From assembly GCA_944349545.1 (NCBI GenBank), contig CALVNG010000014.1:1-40218 (forward strand): a stretch of 40,218 nt of DNA. The letters are read 5' to 3'. A program made the position numbers and the translations under genes. The number at the start of each line of letters is the position of its first letter. Positions within the stretch are counted from its first letter, which is position 1. The notes under the pieces are model-generated. The model did no database searches. It saw only the letters and a program-made list of their open reading frames with translations, and was not told the DNA's origin. Shown here one piece after another: positions 33,605 to 40,218 of this stretch. This DNA comes from an uncultured Eubacteriales bacterium. GTDB lineage: Bacteria > Bacillota > Clostridia > Christensenellales > Aristaeellaceae.

Positions 33605-34939
33605 ATGCGGCAGCTTTTGCAAAAGAACAATAAGTCGCCTTTCCGGGTTATCATTGTGGGATTCCTTTTGGTCATTTTGATGGGAAGCTTCCTTCTCATG
33701 CTTCCGGTATCAACACAGGACGGCATCAGCACCCCATTTGGAGACGCCCTGTTTACGGCTACATCCGCTGTCTGTGTAACGGGATTGGTGATTCATGATA
33801 CGGCAACCTACTGGTCCAACCTTGGCCAATTCGTCATTATCCTGCTGATCCAGATCGGAGGGCTGGGCGTTGTGACGGTGGCGGGCGCCTTTGCCATTCT
33901 CTCGGGGAGAAAGATCGGGCTGATGCAGCGAAGCACCATGCAGGAAGCCATTGCGGCGCCCAAGGTGGGAGGCATCGTCCGCCTGACCGAGTTTGTTCTC
34001 AAAACGGCGCTGACGGTCGAATTGCTGGGAGCGGCGCTTCTTTTTCCCGTGTTTTATGAAGAGCTAGGGCTTGCAAAGGGCATATGGTACGCGCTGTTTC
34101 ACTCCATATCCGCGTTTTGCAATGCGGGCTTTGATCTCATGGGGATCAAAACCCCGTTTGCTTCCCTGACGGATTATGCCGGTCAGCCTGTGGTTACCGT
34201 TGTGATTGCGCTTTTGATCGTGACGGGGGGAATCGGGTTTCTGACATGGGAGGACATCCGCATCAATCGTCTGAGCCTCCACAAATACCGGATGCAGAGC
34301 AAGGTGATTCTGACGGTGACCGGCATCCTGATCGCGCTTCCGACAGCTTATTTTTTCTTGTTCGAGTTTGCGGATGCGCCTGGCGGAGAGCGGGTTCTTT
34401 TATCTGTTTTTCAGGCTGTCACGCCCAGGACCGCCGGTTTCAACACGGCGGATCTCACGGCCATGAGCGAAACCGGGCAGGCGGTGATGATGATTCTGAT
34501 GCTGATCGGCGGCTCTCCGGGCTCTACCGCCGGCGGCATGAAAACCACCACTTTGGCCGTCCTGCTGGCGAGCGCTTTCGCGGTTTTTCGCCGCAAAGAG
34601 AATCCGCACTTTTTCAATCGGCGTATACCGAACGGAACGGTGACTCAGGCAGCCACGGTTATGATGATGTATCTGATTCTGTTTTTCACCGGCGGGCTGA
34701 TCATCAGCAGGCTGGAAAACCTGCCTGTTCTTGACTGCCTCTTTGAGACGGCCTCCGCCATAGGAACGGTGGGCCTTTCGCTGGGGATCACTCCGCAGCT
34801 GGGGCGGATATCGCATCTGATTCTGATTGCACTGATGTTTTTTGGCCGGGTCGGCGGACTTACATTGATCTTTGCAGCCCTTTCCAACATCCGGGGCAAC
34901 AGCGCCCGACTTCCTCAGGAACGAATTACGGTAGGATAA
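33605..34939 (+). CDS. ktrB: Ktr/Trk-type K+ uptake protein, membrane subunit
   Basis: Channel-like K+ transporter subunit of the cytoplasmic membrane, 444 aa, KtrB-sized. The four pore-loop glycines of the M1-P-M2 repeats are visible in TSAVCVTGL, FCNAGFD, TPRTAGFN and SAIGTVGLSLG. The intramembrane gating loop region between repeats 3 and 4 (IGGSPGSTAGGMKTTT) is intact. It works with the RCK subunit encoded 21 nt downstream. Uptake by this system is normally driven by Na+ or ion gradients and gated by ATP/ADP and c-di-AMP binding to the partner. Confidence 0.95.
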   Translation: MRQLLQKNNKSPFRVIIVGFLLVILMGSFLLMLPVSTQDGISTPFGDALFTATSAVCVTGLVIHDTATYWSNLGQFVIILLIQIGGLGVVTVAGAFAILSGRKIGLMQRSTMQEAIAAPKVGGIVRLTEFVLKTALTVELLGAALLFPVFYEELGLAKGIWYALFHSISAFCNAGFDLMGIKTPFASLTDYAGQPVVTVVIALLIVTGGIGFLTWEDIRINRLSLHKYRMQSKVILTVTGILIALPTAYFFLFEFADAPGGERVLLSVFQAVTPRTAGFNTADLTAMSETGQAVMMILMLIGGSPGSTAGGMKTTTLAVLLASAFAVFRRKENPHFFNRRIPNGTVTQAATVMMMYLILFFTGGLIISRLENLPVLDCLFETASAIGTVGLSLGITPQLGRISHLILIALMFFGRVGGLTLIFAALSNIRGNSARLPQERITVG

Positions 34940-34960
34940 AGAAACAAGCGTGGAGGATTT

Positions 34961-35611
34961 ATGAAAAGCATTTTATTGATTGGCTTGGGCCGTTTTGGCC
35001 GTCACATTGCGATGAAGCTCAACGCGCTGAACCACCAGGTCATGGCGATAGACAAGGATGAGGAACGAGTCAATGCGGTGCTCCCCTTTGTGACCAACGC
35101 CCAGATTGGGGACAGCACCAGCGAAGAGTTCCTTTCTGCTGTCGGCGTGCGGAATTTCGACGTGTGCATCGTCGCGATTGGAGACAATTTTCAAAGCTCC
35201 CTGGAAACGGCGTCCCTGCTGAAGGAATTGGGGGCGAGAAAAGTGGTGGCAAGAGCCGCGCGGGACGTACAGGCAAAGTTCTTGCTCCGCAACGGGGCCG
35301 ACGAAGTTGTCTATCCGGAAAAACAGATGGCGATCTGGACTGCGATCCGTTACAGTTCCGATCATATTTACGACTATATTGCGCTGGGCGACGACCATGC
35401 CATCTTTGAAATTGATGTTCCCAACAGCTGGGTGGGAAAGACGATCGGGCAGCTGGACGTGCGCAAACGCTACCATGTCAACATCATGGCGATCAAGCAG
35501 AACGGGAGATTCTCCATGACGGTCATCACCCCGGATACCTGCCTGCCGGAAAACAGCACGATTCTGGTTCTGGGTACGCAGCGGGACATCCAGAAGTGCT
35601 TCCATATATGA
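34961..35611 (+). CDS. ktrA: Ktr K+ uptake regulatory subunit (RCK domain protein)
   Basis: Cytosolic gating ring subunit for KtrB. The protein is 216 aa. An N-terminal Rossmann RCK_N domain (about 1-125) has GLGRFGRHIAMKL, with the NAD/ATP-binding glycines, and acidic VMAIDKDEERV. A C-terminal RCK_C domain (about 135-215) has FEIDVPNSWVGKTIGQLDVR. It starts ATG after TGGAGG. The order ktrB-ktrA is reversed relative to Bacillus ktrAB but common elsewhere. Confidence 0.94.
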   Translation: MKSILLIGLGRFGRHIAMKLNALNHQVMAIDKDEERVNAVLPFVTNAQIGDSTSEEFLSAVGVRNFDVCIVAIGDNFQSSLETASLLKELGARKVVARAARDVQAKFLLRNGADEVVYPEKQMAIWTAIRYSSDHIYDYIALGDDHAIFEIDVPNSWVGKTIGQLDVRKRYHVNIMAIKQNGRFSMTVITPDTCLPENSTILVLGTQRDIQKCFHI

Positions 35612-35648
35612 GCACGGCATCCTTGCGGCGCAAGAAGGAGGGATGGAA

Positions 35649-36152
35649 ATGGGTATGCGGGACCTCGCGTTGCTGGGCGTTTTTGCTGCTATAGCGGTAT
35701 TGGGGTATTACGTTATGGGGAGGTTGGATCGTTTCCTGCACAAGGTTGTACCGGAGAGCGAGGAACGGGAGCGGGCGGCCTGTCTGCATGTGGCCACCTC
35801 TTGCTTCAGCGCCATACCGGCTGTTTCGGACATTCTGAAAGATATCCGTCATTCGCATCCCGATGTGCGGTGCGACCTGTACGTCGGGCGTGAGCAGGAA
35901 GTGATAACGGCCTTTGACCGCGGGGATGCCGACGTGGCGATTGTATCCGCCGATTCCGGGCTGAAAACCGAAACGGTGGCGCAGTGGAAATGCGCTACGC
36001 TAAGCCCGCGGTCCTTTTCCATGGATCATGGAATGATTGAGGTGAAGGCCGTAGAAAAGAATCCGCAGCATCAGAAGGTCCTGTGGAAAAGCGGTGAAAG
36101 ACGCTCCACAGTATTGCGTTTGATCGATTGCCTCTGCGGACAAAGGCCGTAG
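35649..36152 (+). CDS. membrane-anchored protein with a partial LysR-effector-like domain
   Basis: A 167-aa protein of unknown function. One N-terminal TM helix (about residues 4-22, LALLGVFAAIAVLGYYVMG) is followed by a basic/acidic linker. The region from about 43 on (LHVATSCFSAIPAVSDILKDI, then HPDVRCDLYVG and FDRGDADVAIVS) has the strand-helix-strand pattern of the first lobe of a LysR-type or periplasmic-type substrate-binding domain. The C-terminus (STVLRLIDCL) resembles the last helix of that domain. There is no helix-turn-helix, and the domain is too short to be complete. ATG at 35649 fits AAGGAGG at 7-nt spacing; ATGs at 35643 and 35655 are alternatives. Lies between ktrA and kdpD(2). 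Confidence 0.6.
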   Translation: MGMRDLALLGVFAAIAVLGYYVMGRLDRFLHKVVPESEERERAACLHVATSCFSAIPAVSDILKDIRHSHPDVRCDLYVGREQEVITAFDRGDADVAIVSADSGLKTETVAQWKCATLSPRSFSMDHGMIEVKAVEKNPQHQKVLWKSGERRSTVLRLIDCLCGQRP

Positions 36153-36166
36153 AGTCATGCTATAAT
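36137..36166 (+). promoter_or_regulatory. kdpD(2)-kdpE promoter
   Basis: A perfect TATAAT (36161-36166) with an extended -10 (TGC before it) and a weak -35 CGGACA (36137-36142) at 18 nt. It overlaps the 3' end of the preceding gene and lies 28 nt before the kdpD(2) start, so the two-component genes can be expressed without the Ktr genes. Confidence 0.65.
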
Positions 36167-36193
36167 ACATTTGCTTGACAAGGGGGGATTGCA

Positions 36194-38839
36194 GTGAACG
36201 CGGTCGCGCCGCCTGAGCAATACGCAGGAGAGAAACAAGGAAAGCTCACCATTTTTGCCGGCTATTTTTCCGGCGCGGGCAAAAGCTATTCCATGTTGGA
36301 GATGGCCCAGGAGGCAAGAGAAGCGGGGCTGGATGTAGTCATCGGCCTGCTCTGCTGTGAGCGGTGGCCCCAAACCAAACTGCTGGCAGAAAAGTTTGAG
36401 ACGTTGCCCTGCAAAACGGTCATCCGGGAGGGACGAACCGATGATGAAATGGATCTGGATGCCTGTCTGAAAAGATCGCCGGATCTGATTCTGGTTGATG
36501 ATTTGTCTCACCTGAACATGGACGATTCCCGCCACATGAAGCGCTATCAGGATATAGAGGAATTGCTCAAAGCAGGCGTGGATGTCTATACGACGCTGAA
36601 TGTTCAGCACATTGAGAGCATTCAGGACACCGTTTTTTCCATCCTGGGGGCTTCCGCATCGGAGCGCATTCCAGACCGTGTGTTTGATCAGGCGGCGCGG
36701 GTGGAGTTTGTCGATATCGAGCCGGAAAGACTGCAGAGACGTCTGCTGCAGCAAAAGAGGGGAGAGCTGCTTGCAGACTGTACGCTGTCACAATTGAGCG
36801 CGCTGCGGGAGATCGGTTTGCGCCGCTGCGCAGACAGAGCGGCTTTGTACAATCAGGATTCCCAGCGAAAAAGGGAATACCGCACTCGAGAACACATTTT
36901 GGTGTGCCTTTCCGCGGCTCCTTCCAATGAGAAAATCATCCGTACCGCGGCACGGATGGCAAGTGCTTTCCGATGCGGGTTTACCGCGCTGTTTGTGGAA
37001 ACAAAGGAATTTCAGTGGATGCCCCAGGCGGACAAGGAACGTCTCCAGGCCAATATTCGTCTGGCGCAGCAGCTGGGGGCGTCCATTGAAACCGTCTACG
37101 GCGATGACGTTGCATACCAGATCGCAGAATTTTCACGCCTGTCGGGGACCACGAAAATCGTGCTTGGCCGTAGCGGGATACCGCATCATATGCTGCTGTG
37201 GAAGCCGTCTTTAACCGAGCGGCTGATCGAGCTTACGCCGGAGCTGGACATTCACATCATTCCCGATAACGGATTGAACGGCCGGCTTGCCGCGAAACAT
37301 CGGGAAATCATGCGCCTGCCGACCCTGTCGATTCTGGATTTGCTCAAAAGCGCGCTGCTCCTGGTTTTGGCTACGCTGATCGGTTTTTTGTTTTATCATC
37401 TGGGCTTTACGGAGGCCAACATTATTACGCTGTATATTCTGGGCGTTATGCTGGTTTCCATATCCACAAAGAGCTCTGTCTGCAGCTTTATTGCGTCCTT
37501 TGTCAGCGTGCTTACCTTCAATTTCTTCTTCACGGAACCCAGGTTTTCTCTGCACGCCTACGATAGCGGATACCCGGTCACTTTTCTTGTGATGTTCCTG
37601 GCCTCCCTGCTCACAGGCTCTCTGGCATCCAAACTCAAGTCCCATGCCAAACGGTCCGCGCAGGTAGCATGGCGTACGAAGCTTCTTCTTGAAACGAATC
37701 AGAATCTTCAGAAGGCGCGGACACAGGAAGAAATCATCTCGGTAACGGCAAAACAGCTATTGGAGATATTCCAACGGGATATCATCGCCTACCGCATCCA
37801 GGAAGATAAACCTGCGATGCCGGAAATCTTTCTCACCGATGGCGCGGCTTCTTCGGAGCGTTACATATCCGAAAAGGAACGGGAGATAGCGCAGTGGGTG
37901 ATGATCAATAACAAGCGGGCCGGTGCGGGAACAGAGAACTTTTCCGATTCCTGCTGCACCTATTTGTCGGTACGGACGGGAAAGCGGATTTACGGGGTCG
38001 TGGGCATCGCCGCATCGGACAAACCTCTGGATTCCTTTGAAACGAGCATTCTTCTCTCTGTTTTGGGCGAATCCGCGCTTGCCCTTGAAAACCAAAAGAA
38101 TCTGGAGGAAAAAGAAGCTGCCGCGGTTCTGGCGAAAAACGAACAGCTTCGCGCCAATCTGCTCCGATCCATCTCCCATGATTTGCGCACCCCTCTTACT
38201 TCTATTTCGGGAAACGCCAGCAACCTGCTCTCCAACGGAGATTTGTTTGACGCAAAGACCAAGGAAGAGATGTATACCGATATCTACGATGACGCCATGT
38301 GGCTCATCAACCTGGTGGAAAACCTGCTGTCCGTCAGCCGGCTGGAGGGAGGACGGATGAATCTGCATGTGTCTACGGAGCTGATGGACGAGGTGGTTGC
38401 GGAGGCCCTGCGTCATATCAATCGCAGGAGCGCGGAGTATCACCTGAGGGTGCACAACAGCGAGGAATATCTTTTGGCGCAGATTGACGCAAAGCTCATC
38501 GTTCAGGTGATCATCAACATCGTCGATAATGCCATCAAGTACACGCCGTCAGGATCTGAAATCGACATTGGGTGGGAACGAAAGGGAAACTATATTTATA
38601 TTTCCATAGAGGATAACGGCCCGGGGATTCCCGACCAAGCCAAACCGCATATTTTCGATATGTTTTACAGCGCGTCCAATCAAATTGCGGACAGCCGCCG
38701 CAGCATGGGCCTGGGCCTGGCCCTGTGCAAAGCGATTGTAAATGCCCACGGCGGAGAAATCATGGTCGCCGACCATCTGCCGCATGGCTCCATCTTTACG
38801 TTTTCCGTACCAGCCGGGGAGGTAGAACTGCATGAATAA
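36194..38839 (+). CDS. KdpD-family sensor histidine kinase (copy 2, divergent)
   Basis: An 881-aa second KdpD-like kinase with the same domain order as copy 1: KdpD domain (17-215), USP-like (about 233-357), four TMs (about 382-478), GAF-like (510-630), HisKA and HATPase. Walker A is GYFSGAGKS (23-31). Walker B reads LILVDDLSH, where the family has DELAH. The VVET/VEPHGR-type segment after the first strand is replaced by GLLCCERWPQ, so the sensor half has drifted. The kinase core is canonical: SHDLRTPLT with His662, INIVDNAIKYTP, EDNGPGIP, MGLGLALC. The start is GTG at 36194 with AGGGGGG 6 nt upstream. It overlaps kdpE by 8 nt, making this the cognate kinase by position. Confidence 0.9.
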   Translation: MNAVAPPEQYAGEKQGKLTIFAGYFSGAGKSYSMLEMAQEAREAGLDVVIGLLCCERWPQTKLLAEKFETLPCKTVIREGRTDDEMDLDACLKRSPDLILVDDLSHLNMDDSRHMKRYQDIEELLKAGVDVYTTLNVQHIESIQDTVFSILGASASERIPDRVFDQAARVEFVDIEPERLQRRLLQQKRGELLADCTLSQLSALREIGLRRCADRAALYNQDSQRKREYRTREHILVCLSAAPSNEKIIRTAARMASAFRCGFTALFVETKEFQWMPQADKERLQANIRLAQQLGASIETVYGDDVAYQIAEFSRLSGTTKIVLGRSGIPHHMLLWKPSLTERLIELTPELDIHIIPDNGLNGRLAAKHREIMRLPTLSILDLLKSALLLVLATLIGFLFYHLGFTEANIITLYILGVMLVSISTKSSVCSFIASFVSVLTFNFFFTEPRFSLHAYDSGYPVTFLVMFLASLLTGSLASKLKSHAKRSAQVAWRTKLLLETNQNLQKARTQEEIISVTAKQLLEIFQRDIIAYRIQEDKPAMPEIFLTDGAASSERYISEKEREIAQWVMINNKRAGAGTENFSDSCCTYLSVRTGKRIYGVVGIAASDKPLDSFETSILLSVLGESALALENQKNLEEKEAAAVLAKNEQLRANLLRSISHDLRTPLTSISGNASNLLSNGDLFDAKTKEEMYTDIYDDAMWLINLVENLLSVSRLEGGRMNLHVSTELMDEVVAEALRHINRRSAEYHLRVHNSEEYLLAQIDAKLIVQVIINIVDNAIKYTPSGSEIDIGWERKGNYIYISIEDNGPGIPDQAKPHIFDMFYSASNQIADSRRSMGLGLALCKAIVNAHGGEIMVADHLPHGSIFTFSVPAGEVELHE

Positions 38840-39536
38840 GCCTTTGATCCTAGTCGTTGAGGATGACACACCCGTTCGCAACCTGATTACCACAACGTTA
38901 AAAGCCCATGATTACCGCTTTCTGACTGCGGTTAACGGAGAATCCGCCATTTTGGAGGCCTCCTCCCACAATCCCGAAATCATTTTGCTGGATCTGGGGC
39001 TGCCGGATATGGACGGCGTGGAAGTCATTCACAAAGTTCGGTCCTGGTCCAATATGCCCATTATCGTGATCAGCGCCCGGAACGAGGATACGGATAAAAT
39101 CGATGCGCTGGACGCGGGCGCGGATGATTATCTGACCAAGCCCTTTTCCGTGGAAGAGCTGCTCGCGAGGCTGCGCGTGACACAGCGGCGTTTAACCGCG
39201 CTGCAGATCGGTTCTGTGAATACGGATGCGATTTTTACAAATGGCAAGCTAAAGGTGGATTACGCGGCCGGCTGCGCTTTTTTGGATGGACAGGAGCTTC
39301 ACTTAACCCCCAGCGAATACAAGCTGCTGTGCCTGCTCTGTAAAAATGTGGGCAAGGTGCTGACCCACACCTTCATCACCCAGCAGATTTGGGGAAGAAG
39401 CTGGGATAACGATGTTGCTTCGCTTCGCGTGTTTATGGCTACCCTGCGCAAGAAACTGGAAAAAGAGCCGGGCTCTCCGCAGTATATCCAAACCCATATC
39501 GGGGTCGGGTACCGCATGATGCGGGTAGAGCCGTAA
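38832..39536 (+). CDS. kdpE: OmpR/PhoB-family response regulator KdpE
   Basis: DNA-binding response regulator, 234 aa. The receiver domain (about 4-117) has the acidic pair EDD (10-12), phosphoacceptor Asp54 (IILLDLGLPDMDG), Ser in IVISARN and Lys in YLTKPFSVEELLAR. The winged-helix effector domain (about 135-232) has LTPSEYKLLCLL and VASLRVFMATLRKKLE, ending THIGVGYRM. As the only response regulator in the island it probably serves both KdpD copies and should activate kdpFABC at low K+ or turgor. Its start lies within the end of kdpD(2). Confidence 0.93.
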   Translation: MNKPLILVVEDDTPVRNLITTTLKAHDYRFLTAVNGESAILEASSHNPEIILLDLGLPDMDGVEVIHKVRSWSNMPIIVISARNEDTDKIDALDAGADDYLTKPFSVEELLARLRVTQRRLTALQIGSVNTDAIFTNGKLKVDYAAGCAFLDGQELHLTPSEYKLLCLLCKNVGKVLTHTFITQQIWGRSWDNDVASLRVFMATLRKKLEKEPGSPQYIQTHIGVGYRMMRVEP

Positions 39537-39563
39537 GAATCGACCACAAATATCGAAGCGGGA

Positions 39564-39590
39564 ACGGCCCTGCCGGGGGGCATGGGCCGT
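39564..39590 (+). terminator. hairpin after kdpE
   Basis: ACGGCCC (39564-39570) pairs with GGGCCGT (39584-39590), extended inward by TGCC/GGCA with one bulged T. It is followed only by GTTTCCC, so termination here may be inefficient. Confidence 0.5.
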
Positions 39591-39691
39591 GTTTCCCAAG
39601 GCGGACGCAGAAAAAAAGGAACCTCCTGGCGCAGCACGCGGGAAGCAAACTGCAACGGGAGGCTGCCGTATGAGGCAAACGGAGAAGATAC

Positions 39692-39738
39692 GGGGACGGG
39701 CGGCCGGGAAGCCGCCCGTCCCCGAGCGTTTATTTTTT
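39692..39738 (+). terminator. strong GC hairpin between kdpE and the DUF3795-like gene
   Basis: A perfect 13-bp stem, GGGGACGGGCGGC (39692-39704) with GCCGCCCGTCCCC (39711-39723) around a CGGGAA loop, followed after GAGCG by TTTATTTTTT on the plus strand. It ends plus-strand transcripts and overlaps the 3' end of the opposing gene. The rest of 39537-39691 shows no gene. Confidence 0.65.
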
Positions 39739-40104
39739 CAGGTTTTCCTCCTTGTGGAAGAAAGCCGATTTCAGCATGCGGTATTCTTCGTCCGTGCAAA
39801 CCGCCTTGCATTTTTTCTCGTACGCCTCGGAACGCCCGAGCAGATCCGTTGTTTTCCCGCACGGAAAACGGGGGCATTGACTGCATTTTTCAACGTGGTT
39901 TTCCTTGACACAGTCGACCAGACGATAGGTGCACTGCTTGTGGGAGGAGCATCCGGAGCACCGAATCTCCTCGATGGGAACAATCCGGTCTCTCCAGCCG
40001 ATTCGAAACCATAGCTCCGCCACCTTTTCCAATTCGCCGTTGGTTCTTGCAAGGTAGCGCGGGCATTTGCAGCAATCATCGCCGCATAGCGTGATTTTTT
40101 CCAT
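39730..40104 (-). CDS. DUF3795-like cysteine-rich protein
   Basis: A 124-aa cytosolic protein with clustered cysteines: CGDDCCKCPRY near the N-terminus, IRCSGCSS in the middle, then CTYRLVDC and CSQCPRFPCGK. This spacing is that of the DUF3795 family, thought to bind zinc or a metal cluster; its function is unknown. The C-terminal third (EAYEKKCKAVCTDEEYRMLKS) is helical. The ATG at 40104 follows GGAGG at 9-nt spacing. Convergent with kdpE, so no operon link to the K+ island. The 114 nt upstream (40105-40218) hold no gene and no clear promoter. Confidence 0.75.
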   Translation of the reverse strand: MEKITLCGDDCCKCPRYLARTNGELEKVAELWFRIGWRDRIVPIEEIRCSGCSSHKQCTYRLVDCVKENHVEKCSQCPRFPCGKTTDLLGRSEAYEKKCKAVCTDEEYRMLKSAFFHKEENLKK

Positions 40105-40218
40105 CTCAGACGTCCTCCGCGGGGGAGGCGGGTGGGGTTATTCCCACTCGGCAAATTCAGATATATGGGAGCGTATTTAGGGTGATTTTGCAGGCAAAAC
40201 ATTCGCAAATATGTTAAT

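Overview
The window looks like chromosomal DNA from a GC-rich Clostridia-type Bacillota. Three features support this: a SCIFF peptide with its radical-SAM maturase (a Clostridia hallmark), a purine operon that uses an IMP cyclohydrolase plus a stand-alone AICAR formyltransferase instead of PurH, and strong sigma-A-like promoters with AGGAGG-type ribosome binding sites. The lineage within Clostridia cannot be fixed from sequence reading alone. I saw no rRNA, tRNA, CRISPR array, phage or insertion sequence.

Layout. 1-2.5 kb: the end of a P1-family peptidase gene, acpS, and a bifunctional NAD(P)H-hydrate repair enzyme carrying an extra C-terminal pyrophosphatase-like domain. 2.5-3.35 kb: a convergent EamA/DMT transporter. 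3.4-15 kb: one tightly packed operon, purE-C-F-M-N-(IMP cyclohydrolase)-(AICAR formyltransferase)-D-L. It has a near-consensus promoter flanked by repeated TTCGGA sites, a 180-nt leader with a small ORF and a terminator-like hairpin, and a bidirectional terminator at its end. Together these genes take PRPP to IMP except for the PurB step; purB and purK are not in the window. 15-18.1 kb (minus strand): an HtrA-type protease, then the SCIFF maturase and its precursor peptide. 18.2-22.2 kb (plus strand): a Nudix hydrolase, greA-lysS (LysRS with an appended tRNA-binding domain), and a membrane-anchored XRE regulator. 22.2-25.1 kb (minus strand): a likely operon of a PAS-CPBP membrane protein, pssA and psd (phosphatidylserine then phosphatidylethanolamine synthesis), behind a structured leader that contains a terminator.

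25.2-39.5 kb is a potassium-homeostasis island: kdpD(1), two tiny membrane ORFs, kdpF, kdpA, kdpB, kdpC, a decayed or unrecognised stretch, ktrB, ktrA, a membrane-tethered protein resembling part of a LysR effector domain, a second divergent kdpD(2), and kdpE. It combines a high-affinity K+ ATPase, a Ktr-type channel/gate pair, two sensor kinases and only one response regulator. Several 11-bp-spaced TTTA/TTAA repeats upstream of kdpD(1), the kdpF cluster and ktrB could be KdpE sites. By eye the kinase/Ktr genes are less GC-rich than the purine operon, which would fit separate acquisition. The right edge holds a convergent DUF3795-like cysteine-rich protein.

Most notable: the TM-LysR-like protein with the two-KdpD/one-KdpE arrangement, the PAS-CPBP fusion with substituted catalytic residues and its structured leader, the Nnr-pyrophosphatase-like fusion, and the purine-operon leader.
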